A stretch of DNA of 64,000 bases from Pseudomonas sp. JQ170C (GTDB lineage: Bacteria > Pseudomonadota > Gammaproteobacteria > Pseudomonadales > Pseudomonadaceae). The stretch covers positions 3,626,501 to 3,690,500 of the forward strand of contig NZ_CP141608.1 in the NCBI RefSeq assembly GCF_035581345.1. Direction: 5' to 3'. The notes beneath the pieces are model-generated. The model searched no databases, was not told the origin of the DNA, and saw only the letters and a program-made list of their open reading frames with translations. Numbering within the stretch: the stretch's first letter is position 1; each line of letters opens with the position of its first letter. Shown here piece by piece: positions 28,813 through 38,112 of this stretch. The translations under genes were made by a program, and so were the position numbers.

Positions 28813-29733
28813 TTAGTCATACCAATAATCAAACCCCTGCTGCGGCAACTGCGGTGCCCTGGCGAGCAGCATCTCACCCAGCGCCCGCACCTGCCGGGCC
28901 TGGGGGCTGGACCTGAGCCAGGTCAGGTAGTAGCCCTCGCCGGTGGCGACAGCCTGGGGAAACGGCGCTACCAGCCGACCGCCTTCGAGCTCAGCCTGGG
29001 CCAGCAGCAGATCAACCACGGCAACACCTGCGCCTTGCTGGGCAGCGGACATGCCCTGGTCGAGGGTGTCGAACACCTGCCCACGGTCGATCGGTACCTG
29101 CAGGGCACCCAGGCGGGTGAGCCAGCGCCGCCAATCGCGACGGTCTGGCGAGGGGTGCAGCAATTGGCTGGGGGCCAGGTCGGCCAGGGCGCGGGCGGTG
29201 GCGGCGCTGTGCTCCGGGCTGCACACCGGCACCAGCCACTCATCGAACACCTTGAGGCTATCGACCTCGGCGGCGAAACGTCCGTCGGCCAGCAGGATCG
29301 CGGCATCAAAGGGCTCGCTGTAGAAATCGACGCGGTCGATATCCATCCATACGCTCGAGAGTTGCACCCGGCTGTGCGGCGCTTGCTCGCGGACCTGATC
29401 GAGGACCTTGAGCAACCAGCGCACCGTGAGGGTCGAGGGTGCCTTCAGGCGAATACCGTTGCGGTCTTTTTTCAGCAGGCCGCAGGCGTTTTCGATGATC
29501 TTGAACCCGACCTTGAGCTCCTGGGCCAACAGCCGCCCGGGCTCGGTCAGGGTCAATCGAGGCCCGCGCCGCTCGAACAGGGCGCAGTCGTAGAGGCTTT
29601 CGAGGGTCTTGATGTGGTGGCTGACAGCACCTTGGGTCAGTGCCAGCTCCTGGGCGGCGCGGGTGAAGGAGCCGTAGCGGGCAGCCACCTCGAAGGCTCG
29701 CAAGGCCTGGAGGGCGGGAATGCGTTCAGACAT
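28813..29733 (-). CDS. LysR-family regulator, GcvA-like
   Basis: A 306-residue LysR protein. The helix-turn-helix (about 7-65, LRAFEVAARYGSFTRAAQELALTQGAVSHHIKTLE) is of the GcvA/AmpR type. It diverges from a LysE-type exporter, the usual ArgP/LysG-like arrangement in which the regulator senses the exported amino acid. The 111-base gap holds an AT-rich stretch around 29740-29765 that could carry the shared promoter. Confidence 0.88.
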   Translation of the reverse strand: MSERIPALQALRAFEVAARYGSFTRAAQELALTQGAVSHHIKTLESLYDCALFERRGPRLTLTEPGRLLAQELKVGFKIIENACGLLKKDRNGIRLKAPSTLTVRWLLKVLDQVREQAPHSRVQLSSVWMDIDRVDFYSEPFDAAILLADGRFAAEVDSLKVFDEWLVPVCSPEHSAATARALADLAPSQLLHPSPDRRDWRRWLTRLGALQVPIDRGQVFDTLDQGMSAAQQGAGVAVVDLLLAQAELEGGRLVAPFPQAVATGEGYYLTWLRSSPQARQVRALGEMLLARAPQLPQQGFDYWYD

Positions 29734-29844
29734 GGTCGAAATTAAGCATGAGTAAAACTAATAGAAAGCCATAGTAACAGGCGTTTTACAAGGTTCAGGG
29801 TGCTGCCGAGAATACCGCCCACCGCTTACCGACCGAGTCTGCCG

Positions 29845-30462
29845 ATGAACACCGTCCTGCTGCTGTCCTATGCCCTTGCCGTCCTGCTGTTGATTGCCAC
29901 CCCCGGCCCGGTGGTGGCGCTGGTTGTCGATACCGCCGCCCGCGCTGGCCGGCGCCAGGCCGTGGCCACGGCCCTGGGCACCAACGCTGCATCCCTGGTG
30001 CTGATCGCCGTGGCGGCCGGGGTGATTCTCACCAGCGTGGTCATCGACCCGCGCTGGCTCGCGGCCTTGAGCCTGGTGGGCTGCCTGTTCATCGCCTACC
30101 TGGCCATTGGCAGCCTGCGCCAGGCCGGGCAAGACGACGCTGACCGCCCTGCCCCCCCCAGCGCGCGGGGTGGCTGGTGGCAAGGCTTTGCCGTGGGCCT
30201 ATCAAACCCCAAGGACATCCTGTTCTTTGTAGCCTTCTTCCCACAATTCATTCAGGTGAGTACTCATGTAGGTCACAGCCTGTTACTACTTTCACTTGTG
30301 TGGGTGGTGATCGATGTGGCGATATTGGGCCTTTATATTTTCATGACACAGAGATTGATTTCCCCCCGCCATCATTACCTGATCCGCCTGACCAGCGGCG
30401 GTTTGCTGCTGGTGATCGCCGTGGCGGGGCTGTTCTACAATCTCGATGTGCTCCGCTCCTGA
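29845..30462 (+). CDS. LysE/RhtB-family amino acid exporter
   Basis: A 205-residue inner-membrane protein with about six hydrophobic segments. It begins with the LysE signature (LLIATPGPVVALVVDTAARAGRRQAVATALG) and has the conserved GLSNPKDILFFVAFFPQFI in the second half. It exports an amino acid or related compound. The ATG at 29845 matches the family N-terminus, although its ribosome site is weak. Confidence 0.88.
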   Translation: MNTVLLLSYALAVLLLIATPGPVVALVVDTAARAGRRQAVATALGTNAASLVLIAVAAGVILTSVVIDPRWLAALSLVGCLFIAYLAIGSLRQAGQDDADRPAPPSARGGWWQGFAVGLSNPKDILFFVAFFPQFIQVSTHVGHSLLLLSLVWVVIDVAILGLYIFMTQRLISPRHHYLIRLTSGGLLLVIAVAGLFYNLDVLRS

Positions 30463-30474
30463 TCCGGTGCGGGT

Positions 30475-30503
30475 TTGGACTGCGGTCCGGGTACGGTTAG
30501 AAT
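30475..30503 (+). promoter_or_regulatory. Sigma-70 promoter
   Basis: TTGGAC (30475-30480) and TAGAAT (30498-30503) are 17 bases apart and would start transcription near 30510, ahead of the next gene. Confidence 0.65.
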
Positions 30504-30587
30504 AAACGCCGAACACCCAGGCCCCTTCGAACCACACTATGGACAGTCGGATTGAACCCTGAACTTCACAGCCGTACCCCATTATTC

Positions 30588-31319
30588 ATGCACAGCCGCC
30601 AGCCCCAGCTTCACAAAGGCCTCAACCTGATACGCGCGCAAGTACTGCGCGGCCTGATCCTGGTGATGGCCCCTGCCTGCGTCCTGGCGGACGACGCCCC
30701 CATCGACCCGCACGCCGACCTTTTGTACCGCCAGGCCCTGACCTTTCTGGAGCAGGCCGACGCCCAGAGCAGCAGCTTCACCCTCAAGGCCAGCACCACC
30801 GACCAGGACCTTGCCCAGCAAGGCCAGGCGCTGGGGCGCACCCTGGCACCGGCGGTGAGCCTGCTGAAAAAAGCCATCGAGCGTGACCATCCCGTGGCCC
30901 GCTACCGGCTGGCGCTCTACTACATGACCTACCTGCCCGCCAGCCAGATTCCGGAGGCCGCCTGCCCGCTGCTGCAAGAGAGCCTTGCCCAGGGCTTTGC
31001 GCCCGCTGCCCTGGGGATCGAGAGCTGGTGCACCGACTACAGCCAGAGCAGCGCCTTTGCCAAGGACCTTGAAAAAATCCCCGCCCTGGCCCCCCGCTAC
31101 GCCTCCTACTACCCACAGCCAGCCGAACGCCTGCAGTGCACCCGCCAGCAGCCCCAGGGCCTGGCCATGCAGTGGGGGCGCCAGCGTGACTACCAGGCTG
31201 AAATCTACCGTTTGCAGGGCACTCTCTATCCGGGGCAACGCCAGGTTTACTGGCAGAAGGCCGTGGATCTCAACGGTTGCTTTGCCGCCCAGCAGCTGTT
31301 GCTGAGCCGCCATCACTGA
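30588..31319 (+). CDS. Exported Sel1/TPR-like hypothetical protein
   Basis: About 243 residues. A long N-terminal segment containing a probable signal peptide (VLRGLILVMAPACVLADDAP) precedes a helical region with short Sel1-like repeats (DLLYRQALTFLEQAD, ARYRLALYYMTYL, ACPLLQESLAQGFAPAALG). It is probably periplasmic. The frame extends to a TTG at 30552; the ATG at 30588 is chosen, but neither has a good ribosome site. A sigma-70 promoter lies just upstream. Function unknown. Confidence 0.68.
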   Translation: MHSRQPQLHKGLNLIRAQVLRGLILVMAPACVLADDAPIDPHADLLYRQALTFLEQADAQSSSFTLKASTTDQDLAQQGQALGRTLAPAVSLLKKAIERDHPVARYRLALYYMTYLPASQIPEAACPLLQESLAQGFAPAALGIESWCTDYSQSSAFAKDLEKIPALAPRYASYYPQPAERLQCTRQQPQGLAMQWGRQRDYQAEIYRLQGTLYPGQRQVYWQKAVDLNGCFAAQQLLLSRHH

Positions 31320-31423
31320 GACCCCGCCACAGGAACGGGTGACCCCACACAGCAAGATCGTTCAAGTCACCCGCTCGCCGCTCTGGCATGCTGTACATCC
31401 TTGTTCAGTCGCCGCAGATTTCC

Positions 31424-32122
31424 ATGTCGAATCCACCCTTCGCCCGCCAAGCATTCATCCAGGGCGCCATTGCCATCCTGCCGTTGTCCCTCGCCGTTGC
31501 CCCCTGGGGTCTGTTGGCCGGTTCGATGGCCATCGAAGCCGACCTGACCCCGTGGGAAGGCCAGGGGCTGTCGGCCATCGTCTTTGCCGGCGCCGCCCAA
31601 TTGGTAGCCATCGGCATGATCAAGGGCGGGGCCAACCTGTTCTCGATCCTCTTGACCACCCTGCTACTGACGTCCCAGCACCTGCTCTACGGGCTGTCGA
31701 TGCGTCCGGTGATGTCGGGCCTGCCGACGCGCTGGCGCCTGGGCCTGGGCTTTTTGCTCACCGATGAGTTCTTCGCCCTCACCAGCCAGTACGACCAGCA
31801 ACAGTTCAATCGCTGGTACGCCCTTGGGGTGGGCCTGACGTTCTACATTGCCTGGAACCTGTTCACCCTGGCCGGGATCATCCTGGGCCAGAACATTCCG
31901 CACCTGGACCAGTTGGGCCTGGACTTCTCCATCGTCGCCACCTTCGTTGCCCTGATCGCGCCCCTGGTGCGCAACCTGCCCACCGTGGTGTGTGTCGCGG
32001 TGTCGTTGTTCAGTTCGGTGCTGTTCAGTTTCTGGCACTGGGAAACCGGCCTGGTGGCCGCTGGCCTGCTGGGCATGAGTGCCGGTTTCATCTGCCAGAA
32101 ATTCAGTGGAGCACGCTCATGA
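31424..32122 (+). CDS. azlC: AzlC-family amino acid exporter, large subunit
   Basis: A 232-residue membrane protein with the AzlC/YgaZ features (ILPLSLAVAPWGLLAG at the N-terminus, GAAQLVAIGMIKGGA, and TDEFFALTSQYD). With AzlD it exports branched-chain amino acids or analogues. The ATG at 31424 fits the family. Its stop overlaps the azlD start as ATGA, so the two are translated together. Confidence 0.9.
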   Translation: MSNPPFARQAFIQGAIAILPLSLAVAPWGLLAGSMAIEADLTPWEGQGLSAIVFAGAAQLVAIGMIKGGANLFSILLTTLLLTSQHLLYGLSMRPVMSGLPTRWRLGLGFLLTDEFFALTSQYDQQQFNRWYALGVGLTFYIAWNLFTLAGIILGQNIPHLDQLGLDFSIVATFVALIAPLVRNLPTVVCVAVSLFSSVLFSFWHWETGLVAAGLLGMSAGFICQKFSGARS

Positions 32123-32442
32123 TCTTTGCCTTGATTATCGGCATGGGCCTGTTGGTGTTTCTCAACCGCTACGCCTTTCTCGAACCGCGCCTGCCCCTGC
32201 GCCTGAGCTCCAACGCTCGGCAGTTCCTGGGCTTTGCCGTACCGGGTATGCTCACGGCGATTTGCGGGCCGATCATTTTTCTGCCCGGCCACCAGCTCGA
32301 CCTGAGCCTGGCCAACCCCTACCTGCTCGGTTCGGTGGTGGCCGTCGTGCTGGTGTTGTTGACCCGCAGTACCTTGATCAGCATGCTGGTGAGCATGGCT
32401 TTTTTCTTTGTCTTTCGCTGGTGGTTGAACGGCAGTCCATGA
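32119..32442 (+). CDS. azlD: AzlD-family exporter, small subunit
   Basis: A 107-residue protein with three or four hydrophobic segments, matching AzlD/YgaH. It includes the conserved VPGMLTAICGPIIF stretch. It partners AzlC for amino acid export. It overlaps azlC upstream and the AraC gene downstream by ATGA junctions. Confidence 0.88.
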   Translation: MIFALIIGMGLLVFLNRYAFLEPRLPLRLSSNARQFLGFAVPGMLTAICGPIIFLPGHQLDLSLANPYLLGSVVAVVLVLLTRSTLISMLVSMAFFFVFRWWLNGSP

Positions 32443-33347
32443 ACGCAGCAGCACAGGAACAGACCCGCTTCTGGCAAGCCCCGGCCCTGGGGGATATCGA
32501 GCTGCTGCACGCCCGATACATCCAGCAGCGCTTTGCGCCCCATGTGCATGAAGGGTATGTGATCACCATTATCGAGTCCGGCGCCCAGCGTTTCTGGCAC
32601 CGCGGCAGCGAGCACCTGGCGCCGGTGGGCAGCATGGTGCTGATCAACCCGGACGAGTTGCACACCGGTGCCAAGGCCCATGAACAGGGCTGGCGCTATC
32701 GTGGTTTCTACCCCGACAGCGAGCGCATCACCGGCGTGCTCGACGAATTGGACATCAAGCGCGACGGCCTGCCCGGCTTCCAGGCCAGCGTGCTGCACGA
32801 CCCGCAACTGGCCAAGGCATTCAGTTGGCTGCACAGCTCTGCCGAGCATGGCGCCAGCGCCCTGGAACAACAAACCGCGTGGCGCGAGGCGGTGTTGTTG
32901 CTGCTGCAGCGTCACGCCCACGTGGTCAGCCCGCGCGCACCGGGCAATGAGCCATGCGCCGTGGCCCGGGCCAAAGAATTGATGGACAGCCGCCTGGCCT
33001 ACCCGCCTTCACTGCAGGAACTCGCCGAAGCCGTCAGCCTGTCGCCGTTTCATTTCGCCCGGGTGTTTCGTCAGGCCACGGGGCTGCCGCCGCATGCCTG
33101 GCTCAAGCAGCGTCGTTTGAGCCGTGCGAGGGAGTTGTTGAAGAACGATTGCCTGCCCTTCAATGTGGCGTTTGCGCTGGGATTTTCAGACCAGAGCCAC
33201 CTGAACCGGCAGTTCAAGCAGGCGTATGGGGTGACGCCGGGGGAATATCGCCAGGCAAAAGCATCACGAGGCAAACCCGCCCCCGCAGGAGCGGGTTTGC
33301 CCCGCGATCTGGATCATCAGGCCGGCGCCGACGTCCGGATCAAGTGA
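32439..33347 (+). CDS. AraC-family regulator with a REP-encoded C-terminal tail
   Basis: A 302-residue protein with an N-terminal cupin-type AraC_binding domain (about 15-130) and two C-terminal helix-turn-helices (about 178-275, [28 protein letters not shown] and [31 protein letters not shown]). After the usual end of the family the frame reads through a REP element (residues about 279-290, [13 protein letters not shown]) and stops 31 bases inside the 3' end of convergent ahpF. It is translationally coupled to azlCD and probably controls them. Confidence 0.88.
   Translation: MNAAAQEQTRFWQAPALGDIELLHARYIQQRFAPHVHEGYVITIIESGAQRFWHRGSEHLAPVGSMVLINPDELHTGAKAHEQGWRYRGFYPDSERITGVLDELDIKRDGLPGFQASVLHDPQLAKAFSWLHSSAEHGASALEQQTAWREAVLLLLQRHAHVVSPRAPGNEPCAVARAKELMDSRLAYPPSLQELAEAVSLSPFHFARVFRQATGLPPHAWLKQRRLSRARELLKNDCLPFNVAFALGFSDQSHLNRQFKQAYGVTPGEYRQAKASRGKPAPAGAGLPRDLDHQAGADVRIK
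33270..33307. repeat. REP element inside the 3' end of the AraC gene
   Basis: GCAAACCCGC (33271-33280) and GCGGGTTTGC (33291-33300) form a perfect stem, and 33286-33307 matches the REP core with a T for C change (GCGGGTTTGCCCCGCG). It is translated as part of the AraC protein. Confidence 0.85.
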
Positions 33348-34879
33348 TCAAAGGCGGCCAGTGAAGCCTTGGCGCCCTCGCCCACGGCAATCACGATCTG
33401 CTTGTACGGCACGGTGGTCACGTCGCCTGCGGCAAACACACCCGGCAGGTTGGTCTGGCCACGGGCGTCGACAATGATCTCGCCCCGCCCAGACAACTCG
33501 ACCGTGCCCTTGAGCCAATCGGTGTTGGGCAGCAGGCCGATCTGCACAAAGATGCCTTCCAGCGCGATGTCATGCAGCTCATCGCTGTTGCGGTCCTTGT
33601 AGCGCAGGCCGTTGACCTTCTCGCCATCGCCCAGCACTTCGGTGGTCAAGGCGCTGGTGATGACCTTGACGTTCGGCAGGCTGTGCAGCTTGCGCTGCAA
33701 CACGGCGTCGGCACGCAACTGACTGTCGAACTCGATCAGGGTCACCTGGGCGACGATACCCGCCAGGTCGATCGCAGCTTCCACACCCGAGTTGCCACCA
33801 CCGATCACCGCCACACGCTTGCCCTTGAACAGCGGGCCATCACAATGCGGGCAGTAGGCGACGCCACGGCTGCGGTACTCTTTTTCGCCGGGCACATTCA
33901 TTTCGCGCCAGCGGGCACCGGTGGCCAGGATCACGGTCTTGGCCTTGAGCGAGGCGCCACTGGCCAGGCGCACTTCGTGCAGGCTGCCGTCAGTGGCCGG
34001 GATCAGCGCTTCACCGCGTTGCAGGTTCATGATGTCGACGTCGTACTGCTTGACGTGCTCTTCCAGGGCCATGGCCAGTTTCGGGCCTTCGGTTTCCTGC
34101 ACCGAGATGAAGTTTTCGATGGCCATGGTGTCGAGCACCTGACCGCCGAAACGCTCCGCGGCAACACCGGTGCGGATGCCTTTGCGCGCGGCGTAGATGG
34201 CCGCTGCAGCACCGGCGGGGCCACCGCCGATCACCAGCACGTCGAAGGCGCCCTTGGCGTTGATCTTCTCGGCCTGGCGTTCACCTGCACTGGTGTCCAG
34301 CTTGGCGAGGATCTCTTCCAGGCCCATGCGGCCCTGACCGAAGACTTCACCGTTGAGATAGACACTCGGCACGGCCATGACCTTGCGCGATTCGACTTCG
34401 GCCTGGAACAGCGCGCCGTCGATGGCAACGTGACGCACGTTGGGGTTGAGCACCGCCATCAGGTTCAGCGCCTGGACCACGTCCGGGCAGTTCTGGCACG
34501 ACAGCGAGAAGTAGGTTTCAAAGTTGAATTCACCCTTGAGGGCGCTGATCTGCTCGATCACTTGCGCGCCGGCCTTGGACGGATGACCGCCGACCTGCAG
34601 CAGGGCGAGCACCAGCGAGGTGAATTCGTGGCCCATGGGGATGCCGGCAAAGCGCAGGCTGATGTCCGCTCCCGGGCGATTGAGCGAGAAGGAAGGACGA
34701 CGGGCGTCGCTGCCGTTTTCGCGCAAGGTAATCAGATTCGACAGGCCGGCAATTTCAACCAGCAAGTCGCGCAATTCGCGGGATTTCGCGCCGTCATCGA
34801 GGGAGGCAACGATCTCGATCGGCTGAGTGACCCGCTCCAGGTAGGCTTTCAACTGAGTTTTAAGCGTGGCGTCCAACAT
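33317..34879 (-). CDS. ahpF: Alkyl hydroperoxide reductase subunit F
   Basis: A 520-residue flavoprotein disulfide reductase that reduces AhpC with NADH. The N-terminal tandem thioredoxin-fold domain carries Cys128-Cys131 (SCQNC). The thioredoxin-reductase-like part has the FAD motif [16 protein letters not shown], the redox pair Cys343-Cys346 (YCPHCD), the NAD motif [16 protein letters not shown] and the C-terminal [16 protein letters not shown]. It follows ahpC on the same strand. Its 3' end overlaps the AraC gene by 31 bases. Confidence 0.96.
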   Translation of the reverse strand: MLDATLKTQLKAYLERVTQPIEIVASLDDGAKSRELRDLLVEIAGLSNLITLRENGSDARRPSFSLNRPGADISLRFAGIPMGHEFTSLVLALLQVGGHPSKAGAQVIEQISALKGEFNFETYFSLSCQNCPDVVQALNLMAVLNPNVRHVAIDGALFQAEVESRKVMAVPSVYLNGEVFGQGRMGLEEILAKLDTSAGERQAEKINAKGAFDVLVIGGGPAGAAAAIYAARKGIRTGVAAERFGGQVLDTMAIENFISVQETEGPKLAMALEEHVKQYDVDIMNLQRGEALIPATDGSLHEVRLASGASLKAKTVILATGARWREMNVPGEKEYRSRGVAYCPHCDGPLFKGKRVAVIGGGNSGVEAAIDLAGIVAQVTLIEFDSQLRADAVLQRKLHSLPNVKVITSALTTEVLGDGEKVNGLRYKDRNSDELHDIALEGIFVQIGLLPNTDWLKGTVELSGRGEIIVDARGQTNLPGVFAAGDVTTVPYKQIVIAVGEGAKASLAAFDHLIRTSAPA

Positions 34880-34911
34880 ACGGGCGATTCCTTTTTCAAA
34901 CGGTAGAAAGT

Positions 34912-34944
34912 AAAACGCCCGGGCGAAAGCGCCCGGGCGTTTTT
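34912..34944 (-). terminator. Terminator between ahpC and ahpF
   Basis: A 10-base perfect GC stem (CGCCCGGGCG) with a four-base loop is flanked by A-run and T-run, so it can work on either strand. It lies between ahpC and ahpF and would let ahpC be expressed more than ahpF. Confidence 0.88.
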
Positions 34945-35001
34945 GCGGGGCGGTGACAACGTCAGGTGCGGCAGACCACCGCCCTCGGCTGGCTCACGGT
35001 C

Positions 35002-35565
35002 TTAGATCTTGCCGACCAGGTCCAGCGATGGCGCCAGAGTGGCTTCGCCTTCTTTCCACTTGGCCGGGCACACTTCGCCTGGGTGGGCAGCAACGTACTG
35101 GGCAGCCTTGATCTTGCGCAGCAGCTCGCTGGCGTCACGGCCTACGCCACCGTCGTTGAGTTCGACGATCTTGATCTGGCCTTCCGGGTTGATCACGAAG
35201 GTGCCACGGTCAGCGATACCGGCTTCTTCGATCAGCACGTCGAAGTTGCGCGAAATGACGTGGGTCGGGTCACCGATCAGCGGGTATTGGATCTTGCCGA
35301 TGGTGTCCGAGGTGTCGTGCCAGGCTTTGTGGGTGAAGTGGGTGTCGGTGGACACGCCGTAGATTTCCACGCCCAGGTCTTTGAATTCGGCGTAGTTGTC
35401 GGCCAGGTCGCCCAGCTCGGTCGGGCAGACGAAAGTGAAGTCGGCTGGGTAGAAAAACACCACGGACCATTTGCCCTTGAGGTCGGCTTCAGACACTTCG
35501 ACGAACTTGCCCTGGTGGTAAGCAGTGGCTTTGAACGGTTTTACCTGGCTGTTGATGATAGGCAT
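35002..35565 (-). CDS. ahpC: Alkyl hydroperoxide reductase subunit C (peroxiredoxin)
   Basis: A 187-residue typical 2-Cys peroxiredoxin with the peroxidatic Cys47 in FTFVCPTEL and resolving Cys166 in GEVCPAKW. It reduces hydrogen peroxide, organic peroxides and peroxynitrite and is recycled by AhpF. The upstream region has an OxyR-spaced motif. Confidence 0.97.
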   Translation of the reverse strand: MPIINSQVKPFKATAYHQGKFVEVSEADLKGKWSVVFFYPADFTFVCPTELGDLADNYAEFKDLGVEIYGVSTDTHFTHKAWHDTSDTIGKIQYPLIGDPTHVISRNFDVLIEEAGIADRGTFVINPEGQIKIVELNDGGVGRDASELLRKIKAAQYVAAHPGEVCPAKWKEGEATLAPSLDLVGKI

Positions 35566-35635
35566 AAGTGACTCTCCTTCAGGGGGTTGAAAAATCTGAT
35601 GGGAGAATCGTAGCTAATACACTGGCTCAATGCTC

Positions 35636-35672
35636 ATTGGCAAAGCTGATGCTGCTGATTGGTTTTGGCTAT
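35636..35672 (-). promoter_or_regulatory. Candidate OxyR site upstream of ahpC
   Basis: Read on the minus strand, the tetrads ATAG, CAAT, ATCA and CAAT are each separated by exactly seven bases, the spacing of the OxyR consensus ATAG-N7-CTAT-N7-ATAG-N7-CTAT; 12 of 16 key bases match. It ends about 70 bases before the ahpC start. Confidence 0.6.
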
Positions 35673-35711
35673 AACGGGTGAGTATTAATAGAAGGGATTG
35701 GATGGAAGCAA

Positions 35712-35762
35712 CGCGGGACAAGCCCGCTCCTACCAACTCTGTAGGAGCGGGCTTGCCCCGCG
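35712..35762. repeat. REP doublet
   Basis: 22-base arms (35712-35733 and 35741-35762) with one mismatch surround a 7-base loop; both contain the REP core. It lies downstream of gor. Confidence 0.94.
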
Positions 35763-35775
35763 ATAATCTCAAGCC

Positions 35776-37131
35776 TTAACGAGTCGGCGTACGCAGCGTC
35801 ACGAACTCCTCGGCCGCCGTCGGATGCACCCCGATGGTCTCATCGAACTGCTGCTTGGTTGCACCGGCCTTGAGCGCAATGCCCAGGCCCTGGATGATCT
35901 CGCCCGCGTCCGGGCCGACCATGTGGCAACCCAGCACGCGATCGGTATCGGCATCGACCACCAGCTTCATCAGGGTCTTTTCCTGCACGTGGGTCAGGGT
36001 CAGCTTCATCGGCCGGAAGCGGCTTTCAAAGATCTGCACCTGATGCCCCTGCTCCAGCGCCTGCTCTTCGGTCAGGCCCACGGTGCCAATCGGCGGCTGG
36101 CTGAACACTGCCGTCGGAATGTTCTGGTAGTCCACCGGGCGGTACTGCTCTGGCTTGAACAGCCGGCGGGCCACGGCCATGCCTTCGGCCAACGCGACCG
36201 GGGTGAGTTGCACGCGGCCGATCACATCGCCGATGGCCAGAATCGACGGTGCAGTGGTCTGGTACAGGTCATCGACGCGGATGAATCCACGCGGGTCCAA
36301 CTCAACCCCGGTGTTTTCCAGGCCCAGGTTGTCGAGCATCGGGCGACGGCCCGTGGCGTAGAACACACAGTCGGCCACCAGCTCGCGGCCGTCCTTGAGG
36401 GTGGCCTTGAGGCTGCCGTCGTCCTGGCGGTCGATGCGCTGGATGTCGCTGTTGAACTGCAAGTCCATGCCGCGCTTTTCCAGCTCTTCCTTGAGGTGGG
36501 TACGCACCCCGCCATCAAAGCCGCGCAGGAACAGGTCGCCGCGGTACAGCAGCGAGGTCTTGGCACCCAGGCCCTGGAAGATACCGGCGAATTCGACGGC
36601 AATGTAACCGCCGCCCACCACCAGGACGCGCTTGGGCAGTTCCTTGAGGTAGAACGCCTCGTTGGAGCTGATCGCCAGCTCCTTGCCAGGAATGTCGGGG
36701 ATCTGCGGCCAGCCGCCGGTGGCGATGAGGATGTGCTTGGCGCTGTAGCGCTGGCCATCGACTTCCACTTCGTGGGCGCCGGTGAGCTTGGCGTGCCCTT
36801 CAAGCAAGGTGACCCCGCTGTTGACCAGCAGGTTGCGGTAGATACCATTGAGCCGCTCGATCTCACGGTTCTTGTTGGCGATCAGTTGGCCCCAGTCGAA
36901 CTGGGCATCTTCCAGCGACCAGCCAAAGCCTGCCGCCTGCTCGAAGTCATCGGAAAAGTGAGCGCCGTACACCAGCAGTTTTTTCGGTACGCAGCCAACG
37001 TTGACGCAGGTGCCACCCAGGTAGCGGCTTTCGGCCACCGCCACCTTCGCACCGAAGCCGGCAGCAAAACGCGCAGCGCGCACACCGCCGGAACCGGCGC
37101 CAATTACGAACAGATCAAAATCATGGGCCAT
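35776..37131 (-). CDS. gor: Glutathione-disulfide reductase
   Basis: A 451-residue flavoprotein that reduces GSSG with NADPH. It has the FAD motif [15 protein letters not shown], redox-active Cys42-Cys47 (GGTCVNVGC), the NAD(P) motif [24 protein letters not shown], and the C-terminal HPTAAEE with the catalytic histidine. It sits beside ahpCF, forming a thiol and peroxide defence region. Confidence 0.95.
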   Translation of the reverse strand: MAHDFDLFVIGAGSGGVRAARFAAGFGAKVAVAESRYLGGTCVNVGCVPKKLLVYGAHFSDDFEQAAGFGWSLEDAQFDWGQLIANKNREIERLNGIYRNLLVNSGVTLLEGHAKLTGAHEVEVDGQRYSAKHILIATGGWPQIPDIPGKELAISSNEAFYLKELPKRVLVVGGGYIAVEFAGIFQGLGAKTSLLYRGDLFLRGFDGGVRTHLKEELEKRGMDLQFNSDIQRIDRQDDGSLKATLKDGRELVADCVFYATGRRPMLDNLGLENTGVELDPRGFIRVDDLYQTTAPSILAIGDVIGRVQLTPVALAEGMAVARRLFKPEQYRPVDYQNIPTAVFSQPPIGTVGLTEEQALEQGHQVQIFESRFRPMKLTLTHVQEKTLMKLVVDADTDRVLGCHMVGPDAGEIIQGLGIALKAGATKQQFDETIGVHPTAAEEFVTLRTPTR

Positions 37132-37182
37132 TTCAGTCTCCTTGCCAGGCCGACAGCATACCCCCTGTCAGGGGCCGCAAAC

Positions 37183-37209
37183 AAAAAAGCCACCCGAAGG
37201 TGGCTTTTT
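37183..37209 (-). terminator. Terminator after galU
   Basis: GCCACC-CGAA-GGTGGC with A and T runs on either side lies 17 bases beyond the galU stop and can act in both directions. Confidence 0.9.
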
Positions 37210-37225
37210 CATACAACACCGGAAA

Positions 37226-38065
37226 TCAGTAGGCCTTGCCGGTCTTGTAGAAGTTCTCAAAGCAGAAGTTGGTCGCTTCGATGTAGCCTTCAGCACCACC
37301 GCAGTCAAAACGCTTGCCCTTGAACTTGTAGGCAATTACGCAACCGTTCTGCGCCTGCTTCATCAGGGCGTCGGTGATCTGGATCTCGCCGCCTTTGCCT
37401 GGCTCGGTTTCTTCGATCAGCTTGAAGATGTCCGGGGTCAGGATGTAGCGGCCGATGATGGCCAGGTTCGACGGCGCGTCTTCAGGGGCCGGCTTCTCGA
37501 CCATGCTGTTCACGCGGTAGATGTCGTCACGGATCATCTCGCCGGAGATCACGCCGTACTTGTTGGTTTCCTGCGGATCGACTTCCTGGATGGCGACGAT
37601 CGAGCAGCGGAACTGGTTGTACAGCTTGACCATCTGCTGCAGAACACCGTCACCTTCGAGGTTGACGCACAGGTCGTCAGCCAGCACGACCGCGAACGGC
37701 TCGTCGCCGATCAGCGGGCGGCCAGTCAGGATGGCGTGGCCCAAGCCTTTCATTTCGGTCTGGCGGGTGTAGGAGAACGAGCACTCGTCGAGCAGGCGAC
37801 GGATACCGACCAGGTACTTCTCTTTGTCGGTGCCCTTGATCTGGTTTTCCAGCTCATAGCTGATGTCGAAGTGGTCTTCCAGGGCGCGCTTGCCGCGGCC
37901 GGTAACGATGGAAATCTCGTTCAATCCAGCTTCCAGCGCTTCTTCAACGCCGTACTGGATCAGTGGCTTGTTCACCACCGGCAGCATTTCCTTGGGCATG
38001 GCTTTGGTAGCAGGCAGGAAGCGGGTGCCGTAACCGGCTGCCGGGAACAAGCATTTCTTGATCAT
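37226..38065 (-). CDS. galU: UTP--glucose-1-phosphate uridylyltransferase
   Basis: A 279-residue nucleotidyltransferase that makes UDP-glucose. It has the N-terminal uridylyl-binding motif FPAAGYGTRFLPATKAMPKEMLP, VLADDLC and EKPAPEDAPSNLAIIGRYIL. AAGGA is six bases before the ATG at 38065. It follows ugd on the same strand; the two enzymes make UDP-glucuronate for surface polysaccharides. Confidence 0.96.
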   Translation of the reverse strand: MIKKCLFPAAGYGTRFLPATKAMPKEMLPVVNKPLIQYGVEEALEAGLNEISIVTGRGKRALEDHFDISYELENQIKGTDKEKYLVGIRRLLDECSFSYTRQTEMKGLGHAILTGRPLIGDEPFAVVLADDLCVNLEGDGVLQQMVKLYNQFRCSIVAIQEVDPQETNKYGVISGEMIRDDIYRVNSMVEKPAPEDAPSNLAIIGRYILTPDIFKLIEETEPGKGGEIQITDALMKQAQNGCVIAYKFKGKRFDCGGAEGYIEATNFCFENFYKTGKAY

Positions 38066-38112
38066 AAACGTCCTTAACAAGGGCTTTGCGTACGAAATTC
38101 GGCGCAGTCTAA

